Shown here one piece after another: positions 1 to 8,366 of a stretch of 64,000 nt of DNA. Made by a program: the position numbers and the translations under genes. Location of the stretch: positions 62,001 through 126,000 of the forward strand of contig JAEXRL010000028.1 of the NCBI GenBank assembly GCA_023440825.1, read 5' to 3'. A model generated the notes under the pieces. It was given only the letters and a program-made list of their open reading frames with translations. It was not told where the DNA came from and searched no databases. The number at the start of each line of letters is the position of its first letter. Positions within the stretch are counted from its first letter, which is position 1. The DNA comes from Pseudomonadota bacterium. Lineage in GTDB: Bacteria > Pseudomonadota > Gammaproteobacteria > Burkholderiales > Burkholderiaceae_B.

Positions 1-2
1 TC

Positions 3-926
3 AAGCCTAAAGTCATGCGGATAACAGTGCATGGCGAGCGTCAGGCTCATGTGTCAGCCAAAGACGTTATTTTGGCGATTATTGCGCAAATTGGGGCAGC
101 GGGGGCAACCGGCTACGCGATTGAGTATGCCGGCCCTGTGGTAGAGGCGATGTCTATCGAGGAACGCCTGACCTTGTGCAATATGTCGATTGAGGCCGGT
201 GCGCGTTGTGGCATGGTGGCTCCCGACGATACAACCTATGCCTACTTGAAGGGGCGTCCGCATGCTCCGCAGGGCCAAGATTGGGAAATGGCCGAGCGTT
301 ACTGGCGCACATTGCCCAGTGACCCAGACGCTGTCTTTGATGCGGAAGTGCAGGTGGATGGTTCAGCGATACAGCCTATGGTGACATGGGGTACCAGTCC
401 TGAAACAGCCATGCCGATCACGGCCGTGATCCCTGACCCTGCCCAGGCCAAGGACCCCGATGTGCAAGCCACTATGCAGGCGGCTTTGCAGTATATGGAT
501 TTAGAAGTTGGTGAAGCCTTAGACGGTTTAGCGGTGGACCATGTGTTCATTGGTTCGTGTACGAATTCACGTCTGGAAGATCTACGCGAAGCAGCGCGTG
601 TGTTTGAGGGCGCAACGGTGCAGGTGCCTACGTGGATAGTTCCAGGATCGGGCTTAGTACGTGAGGCGGCCGAGCAAGAGGGCTTGGCAAAAATCTTTAT
701 CGATGCCGGAGCACACTGGTTACAGCCAGGCTGTTCAGCATGCGTGGCAATGAATGGCGATATTGTTCAACCTGGAAAACGTTGTGCTTCTACGTCTAAC
801 CGAAATTTTGTAGGACGTCAGGGGCCTGGGGCTCGCACCCATTTGTTAAGCCCAGCGATGGCGGCGGCGGCAGCAGTCACCGGCAAAATTACGGACGTGC
901 GTCGTTTGCAGCGGAGTAAAGCATGA
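3..926 (+). CDS. leuC: 3-isopropylmalate dehydratase large subunit family (LeuC-like), 5' truncated by window edge
   Basis: The frame is open from the window edge, so about the first third of a protein of roughly 470 residues is missing. The visible part is the C-terminal two thirds of an aconitase-fold large subunit. The [4Fe-4S] ligands are seen as Cys in GSCTNS and the pair in PGCSAC, and EAGARCGMVAPD is the typical LeuC motif. The family hydrates or isomerises substituted malates and maleates (isopropylmalate, citraconate, dimethylmaleate). The stop overlaps the start of the small subunit gene (ATGA), so the two are translationally coupled. No leuB follows; an ABC importer and a C-C lyase do, so a catabolic paralogue is possible. 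Family is certain, substrate is not. Confidence 0.93.
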   Translation, partial: KPKVMRITVHGERQAHVSAKDVILAIIAQIGAAGATGYAIEYAGPVVEAMSIEERLTLCNMSIEAGARCGMVAPDDTTYAYLKGRPHAPQGQDWEMAERYWRTLPSDPDAVFDAEVQVDGSAIQPMVTWGTSPETAMPITAVIPDPAQAKDPDVQATMQAALQYMDLEVGEALDGLAVDHVFIGSCTNSRLEDLREAARVFEGATVQVPTWIVPGSGLVREAAEQEGLAKIFIDAGAHWLQPGCSACVAMNGDIVQPGKRCASTSNRNFVGRQGPGARTHLLSPAMAAAAAVTGKITDVRRLQRSKA

Positions 927-1546
927 AGCCTTTTTTACGTGAACTGGGGCGAGCAGCACCTTTAGATGGCAGAAATATCGATACAGATCAGATTCTGCCT
1001 GCCCGATTCCTGAAACAGGATCGTAGCAAAGGATATGGGCAATTATTGTTTTACGATCTGCGCTTTGATGAGCAAGGAAGCGAGGTGGCTGAGTTTGTAT
1101 TGAATCAGCACGCCTATCGTGACGCATCCATCTTGCTGACGGAAGATAACTTTGGCTGCGGCTCCTCGCGCGAGGGGGCGGTGTATGCCTTAAGTGATTA
1201 CGGCATACGTGCTATTTTGGCGCCCAGTTTTGGGGATATTTTTCACAATAATTGTTTGAAAAACGGCATTTTGCCTGTGCGTTTATCGGAGTCTGTTTGT
1301 CGGGATATACGCCAGCGCTTGCAGGATAAGCCTGGTCAACAGATCGCTGTTGATTTGCAAACACAACAAGTCGATATCGAGGACGGTGTTAGCTATTCGT
1401 TTGAGATTGATCCCTTCTGGCGTGATTGCTTATTGCGCGGTGTTGATGACTTGGAGCTGACCTTAGGGATGCTTGATCAGGTGGAACGGTTTGAGCATGA
1501 CTATTTTCTTGATAAGCCATGGGCGAAACCAAGGAGCAGTGTGTAG
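923..1546 (+). CDS. leuD: 3-isopropylmalate dehydratase small subunit family (LeuD-like)
   Basis: 207 residues, the usual LeuD length. The N-terminal part has the swivelling-domain signature GRNIDTDQILPARFL, followed by NFGCGSSREGAVYAL and FGDIFHNNCLKNGILP, all characteristic of isopropylmalate dehydratase small subunits. It overlaps leuC by four bases (ATGA) and should form a heterodimer with it in the cytoplasm. The ABC importer gene starts about 50 bases downstream on the same strand. Dimethylmaleate hydratase small subunits belong to the same family, so the substrate cannot be settled from sequence. Confidence 0.93.
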   Translation: MKPFLRELGRAAPLDGRNIDTDQILPARFLKQDRSKGYGQLLFYDLRFDEQGSEVAEFVLNQHAYRDASILLTEDNFGCGSSREGAVYALSDYGIRAILAPSFGDIFHNNCLKNGILPVRLSESVCRDIRQRLQDKPGQQIAVDLQTQQVDIEDGVSYSFEIDPFWRDCLLRGVDDLELTLGMLDQVERFEHDYFLDKPWAKPRSSV

Positions 1547-1598
1547 TGAGACTTTCTTCTCATGGCAGGTGTGGCATAACTGTTATTTCTAGGGTGGA

Positions 1599-2852
1599 AT
1601 GATGAAAACAACTAAACAAATAGGTTTGTCTATGGATATGAATAAACGACGTTCCGTGCTCAAGGCAGGCGCTTTAGCGGCGGCCGGCACAATGCTGGGA
1701 GTCCCTCTTATTGGCCGTGCCCAGCCAGCAGTAGTTAAGCTGGGTGCAGTAGGTTCGATTACCGGGCCGCTGTCCTATACCGGTACCCAGGCACGTAAAG
1801 GCATACAGTTTGCACTGGATCATATCAATGCGGCGGGTGGTATAAAAAGCCTGGGTGGCGCAAAGGTTGAAATGGTGTTTGTGGATGCACAATCGCGTCC
1901 CGATATTGGTGCTGCAGAAGTGGATAAACTGGCTCAGGCCGGTGTTGCCGCGATTGTGGGAGCACAATCTAGTGCGATTAGCTTATCTACGTCGCAGGCG
2001 GCAGCGCGCTACGGTATTCCCTATATCGTGGATGTGGGAAGTGCAGAGCAAATTGTTGAGCGCGGTTTAAAAAATACCTTCCGCTTTTCACCCGGAGTGA
2101 TACGTTCGGTTGAACAGTCTATGCTGAACTTGAACTCCATGAACACCGCCGCCAATCAGGCGGTGCGAACAGCTGCTATTGTTCATGAGGACGGCCCCTT
2201 TGGTAGCAGCATGGCCAAAATTCTCAGCGAGAAACTGCCAGATATCGGTATTGAGGTGGTTGAGACAATTAGTCACCCCACGCCTCAGCGTGATTTCACC
2301 AATATTGTTCTGCGACTACGGGCTTCCGGAGCAGATATGGTGATGCCTTCACACTATATCAATGAGTTTATTTTATTCTCGCGTGCGATTCAGCAGCAAA
2401 AGCTGAAGCTCAAAGCCATGTATTCGATTTATGGCGGTGGTGCGTCCAATATTCGTTTTGTGCGCGAGCATAATGCAGCGGCTCAATACGTGATTGATAC
2501 CAACCACTGGTTTGATCCTAAAAAGCCTATGTCGCAAAAACTGGCAGAGCAGGCAGCAGCCGAAAATGTGGACTTGACCTACGACGTGATGGTGGCCTAT
2601 GCGGCAACCCAGTTGGCGGTAGATGCCATCGAGCGAGCCAACTCGGTTGATCATGCCAAGATTATCGACACCCTGGCGACACAAACCTTTTCGGACACCA
2701 TTATGCCTTATGGTCCTATCAAGTTTGTGAATGGCGACAACACGGGCTCCCAGTTGGTGAACACTCAGGTACGCGGCGACAAAATCGAGCTGGTATACCC
2801 CAAAGAGTTTGCCACAGCAGAACCTGTCTTCCCCATGCCTGAGCGTGGCTAG
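1599..2852 (+). CDS. branched-chain-amino-acid-type ABC transporter substrate-binding protein
   Basis: 417-residue periplasmic receptor of the Leu/Ile/Val-binding family (Peripla_BP_6). The N-terminus carries NKRRSVLKAG followed by a hydrophobic stretch and GRAQPA, which resembles a twin-arginine signal peptide; an ATG three bases downstream or later in-frame Mets before the RR are alternative starts. The body begins VKLGAVGSITGPLSYTG, the usual first strand. It is followed by a terminator-like hairpin and then livHMGF, so it is the receptor of that importer. Family members bind amino acids, amides, aromatic acids or dicarboxylates; the ligand is not readable from sequence. Confidence 0.93.
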   Translation: MMKTTKQIGLSMDMNKRRSVLKAGALAAAGTMLGVPLIGRAQPAVVKLGAVGSITGPLSYTGTQARKGIQFALDHINAAGGIKSLGGAKVEMVFVDAQSRPDIGAAEVDKLAQAGVAAIVGAQSSAISLSTSQAAARYGIPYIVDVGSAEQIVERGLKNTFRFSPGVIRSVEQSMLNLNSMNTAANQAVRTAAIVHEDGPFGSSMAKILSEKLPDIGIEVVETISHPTPQRDFTNIVLRLRASGADMVMPSHYINEFILFSRAIQQQKLKLKAMYSIYGGGASNIRFVREHNAAAQYVIDTNHWFDPKKPMSQKLAEQAAAENVDLTYDVMVAYAATQLAVDAIERANSVDHAKIIDTLATQTFSDTIMPYGPIKFVNGDNTGSQLVNTQVRGDKIELVYPKEFATAEPVFPMPERG

Positions 2853-2866
2853 TCATCCCTGCACCT

Positions 2867-2897
2867 CGGATGCGCGCTGTGCGCATCCGGCTTTTTT
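2867..2897 (+). terminator. intercistronic hairpin with U-run between receptor and livH
   Basis: A perfect 9-bp stem (CGGATGCGC / GCGCATCCG, five-base loop) is followed by GC and six T. It has the form of an intrinsic terminator and sits inside the operon, 15 bases after the receptor stop. Such elements usually let most transcripts stop after the receptor gene and so raise receptor over membrane components, and may also protect the 3' end of the receptor mRNA. Confidence 0.75.
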
Positions 2898-2909
2898 GGA
2901 AGTAGTTAA

Positions 2910-3779
2910 ATGCTGAGCCTTATTGCTCCTGCTGTAATTAGCGGCCTTACCACCGGGGCGATTTATGCCTTGGTGGCTTTGGGGCTGACGATGATTTACG
3001 GCGTATTGCATATCATCAATTTTGCCCACGGCAGCTTATTAATGTTGGCTTTGTACAGCGTGTACTTTGCGAACACCTTGCTGGGTGTGGACCCCTATGT
3101 GGCCATGCCGTTCCTGATGGCGTTGTTTTACTTGTTCGGTTTTCTGTTGCAGCGCGGTGTCATCAATACGTTTAGCCACGGCAAGGATTCCAACACTTTA
3201 TTGGTGACGCTCGCACTGGCGATTGTGATTGATAACTTAGCGCTGTATTTTTGGACCTCCAATACGCGCACCATCGATGTGCCTTATGCCTTCGATATGG
3301 TCGAGATTTTTGGCGCCTATTTGCCGATTCCCAAAGTCATCGCCTTCTTTGCTTCTTTAGTATTGGTAGGCCTGGTGTGGCTGTTTATGGTGCACACCCG
3401 CTTAGGGCAGGCCATACGGGCTGTTGCCAAGGAAAAGCGCGGTGCTCAGCTAATGGGTATTGATGTTAACCACACTTATGCCGTGTGTTTTGGCATTGGA
3501 ACGGCTTGCGTGGCTGCGGCTGCTTGCCTGCTTATGCCCACATTTTATGTTACGCCTCAGGTGGGGTATAGCTTTGTTTTAGTGGCTTTTACTACGGTTG
3601 TGCTGGGTGGAATGGGTTCTTACCTGGGCGCTTTGGTAGCAGGTTTGTTTTTAGGGGTGGTAGAAGCACTAAGTGGTTTGTTCCTGGGTGAGACCTTAGG
3701 TCAAATTGGCATTTATGCGTGCTTTATCCTGACGCTTCTGTTTCGGCCTTCTGGGCTGTTTGGTAAGAAGGGGAACTGA
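2910..3779 (+). CDS. livH: branched-chain-type ABC transporter permease LivH
   Basis: 289-residue polytopic inner-membrane protein with the LivH signatures GAIYALVALGLTMIYGVLHIINFAHGS near the N-terminus (in pieces) and VLGGMGSYLGALVAG toward the C-terminus. About eight hydrophobic segments are visible. It pairs with LivM, whose gene starts three bases after its stop, to form the channel of the importer. Substrate specificity lies in the receptor gene upstream. Confidence 0.94.
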   Translation: MLSLIAPAVISGLTTGAIYALVALGLTMIYGVLHIINFAHGSLLMLALYSVYFANTLLGVDPYVAMPFLMALFYLFGFLLQRGVINTFSHGKDSNTLLVTLALAIVIDNLALYFWTSNTRTIDVPYAFDMVEIFGAYLPIPKVIAFFASLVLVGLVWLFMVHTRLGQAIRAVAKEKRGAQLMGIDVNHTYAVCFGIGTACVAAAACLLMPTFYVTPQVGYSFVLVAFTTVVLGGMGSYLGALVAGLFLGVVEALSGLFLGETLGQIGIYACFILTLLFRPSGLFGKKGN

Positions 3780-3781
3780 TC

Positions 3782-4774
3782 ATGAAGAGTCTTTCAACCG
3801 GCACCAAGATTGTTGCCGTACTGTTGGTGTTGTTTGCGTTGTTCCCCTTGGTATGGCCCACTGACGCCTGGCTGGGCTTTGGCATCAATATTTTATTGAT
3901 GTGTGTGCTGGCCATTGGTTGGAATATCAGCGGCGGCTTTGGTGGCATGCTCTCTTTTGGCCATGCAGCGCTATTTGGCACGGGCGCCTATGCCGCAGCC
4001 ATGTTTCAGTTGCAAGCAGGGCTGAGCCCCTGGGTTGCTGCGGTGGCGGGCGTGTTGTGTGGGGCCTTGATTGGCGCTTTTATCGGCGCAGTGTCTTTTC
4101 GCTATGGTTTACGGGGCTCGTACTTTTCACTGGTGACCTTGGCTTTTGCTGAAGTGTTACGCGTGGTGGCCAGCTCCTTTGACTTTATGGGTGGTGGTTC
4201 GGGCTTGCAGCTTCCTTTGGTGCAAGAGTGGAGCAGTTTGCAATTTCCCACCCGCACAGAAAATTACTGGTTTGCCTTGGTTTTGGTCATCGTCGCCATC
4301 CTGTTATCGATCTGGATCAAGCACTCTCGTTTTGGCGCTTACTTAGCGGCTATTCGTGAGAATGAGGACGCTTCCAAAGCGTTGGGTATTAATACGTTCA
4401 GGGTCAAGGTGGCCGGTATGTTTGCCGCCGGTGCTGTCTCGGCAGCGGCTGGCGTCGCTTATTTACAGACCTTTTTGTACATTGATGCGCCCATTGCCTA
4501 TGGCTCAGTTATGTCGATCGAGGCCTTGTTAGGGGCAACGATTGGTGGTGCAGGAACGATACTGGGACCTGTACTGGGCACCGTGTTGTTGCACTCAGTC
4601 AGTGAGTTGGTGAAAGGGGTAGTGGGTAATGCGACGGGTTTGAACCTTGTGTTTTATGGTGTATTGCTGTTGCTGATTCTACGCTTCATGCCAAACGGTG
4701 TGATGGGTTTATTCGAGCGCATAGGCGCACGACGATCCACGCGTAACGCGGGCAATTCCAAGGAGGAGGCGTAA
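3782..4774 (+). CDS. livM: branched-chain-type ABC transporter permease LivM
   Basis: 330 residues. LivM signatures include ISGGFGGMLSFGHAALFG (residues about 48-65), GLRGSYFSLVTLAFAE and AIRENEDASKALGIN, the cytoplasmic loop that contacts the ATPases. The C-terminal tail is basic and soluble. Its stop overlaps the livG start by one base (TAATG), indicating coupled translation. Second half of the membrane channel of this importer. Confidence 0.94.
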   Translation: MKSLSTGTKIVAVLLVLFALFPLVWPTDAWLGFGINILLMCVLAIGWNISGGFGGMLSFGHAALFGTGAYAAAMFQLQAGLSPWVAAVAGVLCGALIGAFIGAVSFRYGLRGSYFSLVTLAFAEVLRVVASSFDFMGGGSGLQLPLVQEWSSLQFPTRTENYWFALVLVIVAILLSIWIKHSRFGAYLAAIRENEDASKALGINTFRVKVAGMFAAGAVSAAAGVAYLQTFLYIDAPIAYGSVMSIEALLGATIGGAGTILGPVLGTVLLHSVSELVKGVVGNATGLNLVFYGVLLLLILRFMPNGVMGLFERIGARRSTRNAGNSKEEA

Positions 4775-5517
4775 TGTTAAAAGTTGACGCTGTGAGCAAA
4801 CGCTTCGGCGGCTTGCTGGCTGTGAATCAGGCCTCGCTACACGTAAAGCAAGGCAGCATTGTGGCCTTGATTGGCCCCAATGGGGCGGGCAAAACCACCT
4901 TGTTTTCTATTATTTCCGGGTTTGTCACGCCTGACTCGGGGGATGTGCACTTTAATGGACGCTCCATAAAAGGCCTTCCACCGCATCAGATTTGTCACCT
5001 TGGATTGACCCGTACCTTCCAGATTGTGCAGCCTTTTGCAGGCTTAAGCGTGCTCGAAAATATTGCGGTGGGCGCGCACTTGCATTACAAAAAAAGAGTG
5101 GATGCACTGGCTAAAGCCAAAGAGGTTGCGGTGCAATTGGGCATGGGGAATATGCTGGATCTGCCCGCTCAGGATTTAACGGTGGCAGGGCGAAAACGGC
5201 TGGAGCTGGCCAAGGCCTTGGCGACTAAACCAGAATTTTTATTGCTGGATGAGGTCATGGCTGGCTTGATTCCGAGCGAGGTCGATGAAATTGTTGCCAT
5301 GATACGAGCGATTCGTGATCAAGGCACGACCATCTTATTGATTGAGCACGTTATGCAGGCGGTGATGTCCTTGTCCGATGAGGTCTATGTGCTTAATCAA
5401 GGTGCCATGATTGCACATGGTGTGCCTCAGGACTTAGTCAAAAATGAATTGGTGATCGAGGCCTACTTGGGGCAGGGCGCCGTTCAGCGCTTAAACACGG
5501 AGCAGTCCAATGCTTAA
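4774..5517 (+). CDS. livG: ABC transporter ATP-binding protein LivG (variant signature)
   Basis: 247 residues. Walker A is GPNGAGKTT, and the LivG segment LGLTRTFQIVQPFAGLSVLENI is intact. The signature helix reads LTVAGRKRLELAKALA and Walker B reads FLLLDEVMAGL, so the canonical GGQ/YGQ and the Pro of DEP are replaced; both variants are seen in a subgroup of LivG proteins and need not mean loss of function. The last eight bases overlap livF. Cytoplasmic motor subunit paired with LivF. Confidence 0.93.
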   Translation: MLKVDAVSKRFGGLLAVNQASLHVKQGSIVALIGPNGAGKTTLFSIISGFVTPDSGDVHFNGRSIKGLPPHQICHLGLTRTFQIVQPFAGLSVLENIAVGAHLHYKKRVDALAKAKEVAVQLGMGNMLDLPAQDLTVAGRKRLELAKALATKPEFLLLDEVMAGLIPSEVDEIVAMIRAIRDQGTTILLIEHVMQAVMSLSDEVYVLNQGAMIAHGVPQDLVKNELVIEAYLGQGAVQRLNTEQSNA

Positions 5518-6211
5518 GATAAGCGGGTTAAGGGCGGGCTATGGCTCCGTCGAAATCTTGTATGGCATAGACATGCAAGTGCATGAGGGCGAGGTCGTCG
5601 CCGTCTTAGGTTCAAATGGTGTGGGTAAAACTACGCTTAACAATACGATCAGTGGTTTGCTCAGAGCCAAATCAGGCTCCATCCACTTTGATGGCGTAGA
5701 TATTAGTCGTAGCTCATCTGCCCAGATTGTGAAGTTGGGTATTGCGCATGTACCGGAGGGACGGCGTGTGTTTCCTGACCTATCGGTTGAAGAAAATCTG
5801 GAGCTGGGTGCATACCGTCGTGCCACGGCAAATAAGCGCCGTAACGTTGAGCGCATGTACAGCATATTTCCTCGTCTCAAAGAGCGTCGCTTGCAAGCGG
5901 CGGGGACCTTGTCGGGAGGCGAGCAGCAAATGCTGGCGATTGCTCGGGGCTTAATGTCCGAGCCGCGTTTGCTCATACTGGACGAACCTTCGCTAGGGCT
6001 GTCACCGGTGATGGTTGAGGAAATGTTCAAACTGATCAGAAGCATTAGTGCGGATGGCTTGAGCATCATGCTGGTAGAGCAGAACGTGGTGCAGTCACTT
6101 GAGGTGGCCAGCCGTACGTATGTGTTGGAACAAGGGCGTTTTGCCATTTCCGGCACCTCGCAAGAAGTCATGGCCAATCCTGAGCTACGTCGCACTTATC
6201 TGGGCTTGTAA
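5510..6211 (+). CDS. livF: ABC transporter ATP-binding protein LivF
   Basis: 233 residues. Walker A GSNGVGKTT, Q/H-loop region HVPEGRRVFPDLSVEENLELG, signature LSGGEQQMLAIARGLM and Walker B LLILDEPSLGLSP are all canonical for LivF. The start ATG lies inside the 3' end of livG (eight-base overlap), the same arrangement as in the second Liv cluster at about 24.0 kb. A long open antisense frame over this gene is a codon-composition shadow. Confidence 0.94.
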   Translation: MLKISGLRAGYGSVEILYGIDMQVHEGEVVAVLGSNGVGKTTLNNTISGLLRAKSGSIHFDGVDISRSSSAQIVKLGIAHVPEGRRVFPDLSVEENLELGAYRRATANKRRNVERMYSIFPRLKERRLQAAGTLSGGEQQMLAIARGLMSEPRLLILDEPSLGLSPVMVEEMFKLIRSISADGLSIMLVEQNVVQSLEVASRTYVLEQGRFAISGTSQEVMANPELRRTYLGL

Positions 6212-6255
6212 TTCATCAATACGGTGTGCACTACACCAGTTTATAGAGAGTTGTT

Positions 6256-7110
6256 ATGCAGTTAAAAGAGATGCTGAGCGCAGGCCAGACCGTGATTGCT
6301 CCCGGTGTATACGATGCCTTAACGGCCCTGATAGCGTCAGAGCATGGTTTTAAGGCTCTGTACTTGACTGGAGCGGGCGTGGCCTATACCCGTTTAGGCA
6401 GGCCGGATATAGGGCTGGTCTCCATGACCGAGGTTGCCGAAGTAATCACCTTGATTAGAGATCGTGTGTCCACGCCACTGATCGCAGATGCGGATAATGG
6501 GCATGGGAACGCGCTAAATGTGCAACGTACAGTCCGCTTGTATGAGCGTGCCGGCGCAAATGCCTTGCAACTGGAAGATCAAAGCATGCCCAAGCGCTGT
6601 GGGCATTTAACCGGCAAGTCCTTAATTTCCCAGAGTGAAATGGTTGGTAAGGTCAAGGCAGCCCTGGACGCTAGACAAAGCGATAACACCTTGATCATTG
6701 CCCGCACGGATGCCATAGCGGTAGAAGGCTTTGATGCGGCACTGGAGCGTGCGCAGGCATACCAAGAGGCTGGTGCAGATGTGATTTTTGTAGAGGCACC
6801 CCGATCACTGGAGCATATGCAGAAAATTGTGGCGACCCTAGGTCATAAAGCCCCACTGCTGGCCAATATGGTGGAAGGTGGCCACACGCCCTTACGATCC
6901 GCACAAGAACTGTCTGAACTGGGATTCCGTATCGTGATTTTCCCAGGTGGTATTGTGCGTGCGATTGCTCATACAGCACAGCGTTATTACGCCTCGCTGG
7001 CTAAGCATCATTCCAACCAACCCTTTCAGGATCATATGCATGATTTTGACGGTTTGAATGAGATTATCGGCACGCGTGAGTTGCTGGCCTCCAGCGAGCG
7101 TTACTCCTAA
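6256..7110 (+). CDS. isocitrate lyase/PEP mutase superfamily lyase (2,3-dimethylmalate or methylisocitrate lyase type)
   Basis: 284 residues, the length of 2-methylisocitrate and 2,3-dimethylmalate lyases. Seen motifs: APGVYDALTALIA at the N-terminus, metal-site DADNGHGN, LEDQ, and the catalytic loop MPKRCGHLTGK (the KxCGH loop with Cys of true lyases). A TIM-barrel cytoplasmic enzyme that splits a 2-hydroxy acid into a 2-oxo acid plus a carboxylate. It follows livF by 44 bases on the same strand and probably belongs to the same unit. With the LeuCD-like dehydratase upstream this makes a hydratase-plus-lyase route for an alkylated malate/maleate plausible. Oxaloacetate decarboxylase or phosphonomutase activity are alternatives; the loop Cys favours a lyase. 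Confidence 0.85.
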   Translation: MQLKEMLSAGQTVIAPGVYDALTALIASEHGFKALYLTGAGVAYTRLGRPDIGLVSMTEVAEVITLIRDRVSTPLIADADNGHGNALNVQRTVRLYERAGANALQLEDQSMPKRCGHLTGKSLISQSEMVGKVKAALDARQSDNTLIIARTDAIAVEGFDAALERAQAYQEAGADVIFVEAPRSLEHMQKIVATLGHKAPLLANMVEGGHTPLRSAQELSELGFRIVIFPGGIVRAIAHTAQRYYASLAKHHSNQPFQDHMHDFDGLNEIIGTRELLASSERYS

Positions 7111-7127
7111 AGCTGCTAAAGGTGGAT

Positions 7128-7892
7128 TTAGACGCGGTTCAGCGTATAGGGCAAGCTGAACCCGCCATCCACCAAAAATGTTTCGCCGTTCATCAGGCCC
7201 TTTGGTAAGTGGGCCATAAATACGACCACGTCTGCGATCTGGGCAGGGCTGCTAAGACGAGCAGTGGGAATCTGATCAATCAGCGCTTGTAGCGCCGTAG
7301 GGGATTGCTTCAAACCATCCAGCATGGCGGTATCGACTGGGCCTGGAGCCAAGGTCATGACCTCTACCCCTTTTGCTCCCCATTCGGATGCGGCACTACG
7401 GGTAAAGTGAGCCAGTGCTGCTTTACTTGCACCATAAATGGCACGTCCCGGGGCGGGAATCATACCGAACTGTGAGGTCACATTAATAATTCTGCCGCCT
7501 TGCCGTTGCACCATGGCGCTGCCTATGCCTGCTGCCATTGCGATAGCGCCCGTAATATTAATATTGACCACTCGATGGATATCGTGGTGCTTGGTGTCCA
7601 CCAAGGGGGCACGCAAAGTGATACCTGCGTTATTAATAAATAAATCGGCTGCTGCCGCGTCGTGGCAGGCACGCTCTATGTCCGTGCTCAGCGCTTGATC
7701 GTAGGAGCAGACGCGTACCATATTGTCAGGCAGCTCTTGGCGTAAGGCGTTTAGGTCTGCCGCACTTTTATCCAGCAAAACCAGGTGGGCACCCAACTGG
7801 GCAAAGCGATGGGCGAGGGCACGACCTATGCCCCCGCAGGCTCCACTGATGGCGACCACTTGGGCTTGGAACAGGGGGCTTTGTGTATCCAC
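7128..7892 (-). CDS. short-chain dehydrogenase/reductase
   Basis: 254 residues, classical SDR. The cofactor loop reads SGACGGIGRAL, followed by NNAGI, catalytic Ser in INVTSQ and YGASK (Tyr/Lys), and the C-terminal GETFLVDGGFS. The start is GTG; no closer ATG precedes the Rossmann fold. It is the last gene of a four-gene leftward unit and starts two bases after the ohr stop. Acts on an unknown alcohol/ketone with NAD(P). Confidence 0.9.
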   Translation of the reverse strand: MDTQSPLFQAQVVAISGACGGIGRALAHRFAQLGAHLVLLDKSAADLNALRQELPDNMVRVCSYDQALSTDIERACHDAAAADLFINNAGITLRAPLVDTKHHDIHRVVNINITGAIAMAAGIGSAMVQRQGGRIINVTSQFGMIPAPGRAIYGASKAALAHFTRSAASEWGAKGVEVMTLAPGPVDTAMLDGLKQSPTALQALIDQIPTARLSSPAQIADVVVFMAHLPKGLMNGETFLVDGGFSLPYTLNRV

Positions 7893-7893
7893 T

Positions 7894-8310
7894 TTATGGA
7901 GCTAACTCAAGATCTACGTGTACGTTGCCTTGTATGGCCGCGGAATAGGGGCAGGTGTTGTGGGTAGCCTCTAGCAGCTCTTGCGCTTGCTCTTTTGGCA
8001 GATCAGGCAAGCTGACTTGTAAACGCGCCTGCAAGCCATATTTGCTGTTGGGGTGTACCCCTAAGCTAACCCAGGCCTTTACGCTAACTTGCCCCAGTTC
8101 AATTTTACGTACCTTGGCCAGATGATCCAGTGTGCTGGCAAAACATGCCGCGTAACCGCAGGCAAACAACTCTTCAGGATTCGTTCCACCACCTGGGCCG
8201 CCAATTTCGACGGGTCGAGCAAGTTTGGCACTAAAGGTGCCGTCTTCACTTTGCGCTTCGCCTTGACGGCCTCCTGTTGCGGTGGCGATGGCGGTGTAAA
8301 GCACTTTCAT
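7894..8310 (-). CDS. ohr: Ohr/OsmC-family organic hydroperoxide reductase
   Basis: 138 residues, the usual Ohr size. The two redox cysteines are visible in LFACGYAACFAS (peroxidatic) and HNTCPYSAA (resolving), and the start MKVLYTAIATATGGR is typical. It reduces organic hydroperoxides with lipoyl-type reductants in the cytoplasm. No MarR-type OhrR gene lies next to it; instead it is embedded between an epimerase and an SDR, so it may protect against peroxides made by the neighbouring flavoenzyme. That functional link is inference. Confidence 0.92.
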   Translation of the reverse strand: MKVLYTAIATATGGRQGEAQSEDGTFSAKLARPVEIGGPGGGTNPEELFACGYAACFASTLDHLAKVRKIELGQVSVKAWVSLGVHPNSKYGLQARLQVSLPDLPKEQAQELLEATHNTCPYSAAIQGNVHVDLELAP

Positions 8311-8366
8311 GTGTCATAGTCCTTAAAAAAAATAGGGTAAGCTAGCCAGACCTAAAGCCTGTCGTA

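Noticed and set aside
5539..6195. Long open frame opposite livF (218 codons)
   Set aside because: Mirrors the codons of livF, Ser/Pro/Arg-rich, no ribosome site and no family motif.
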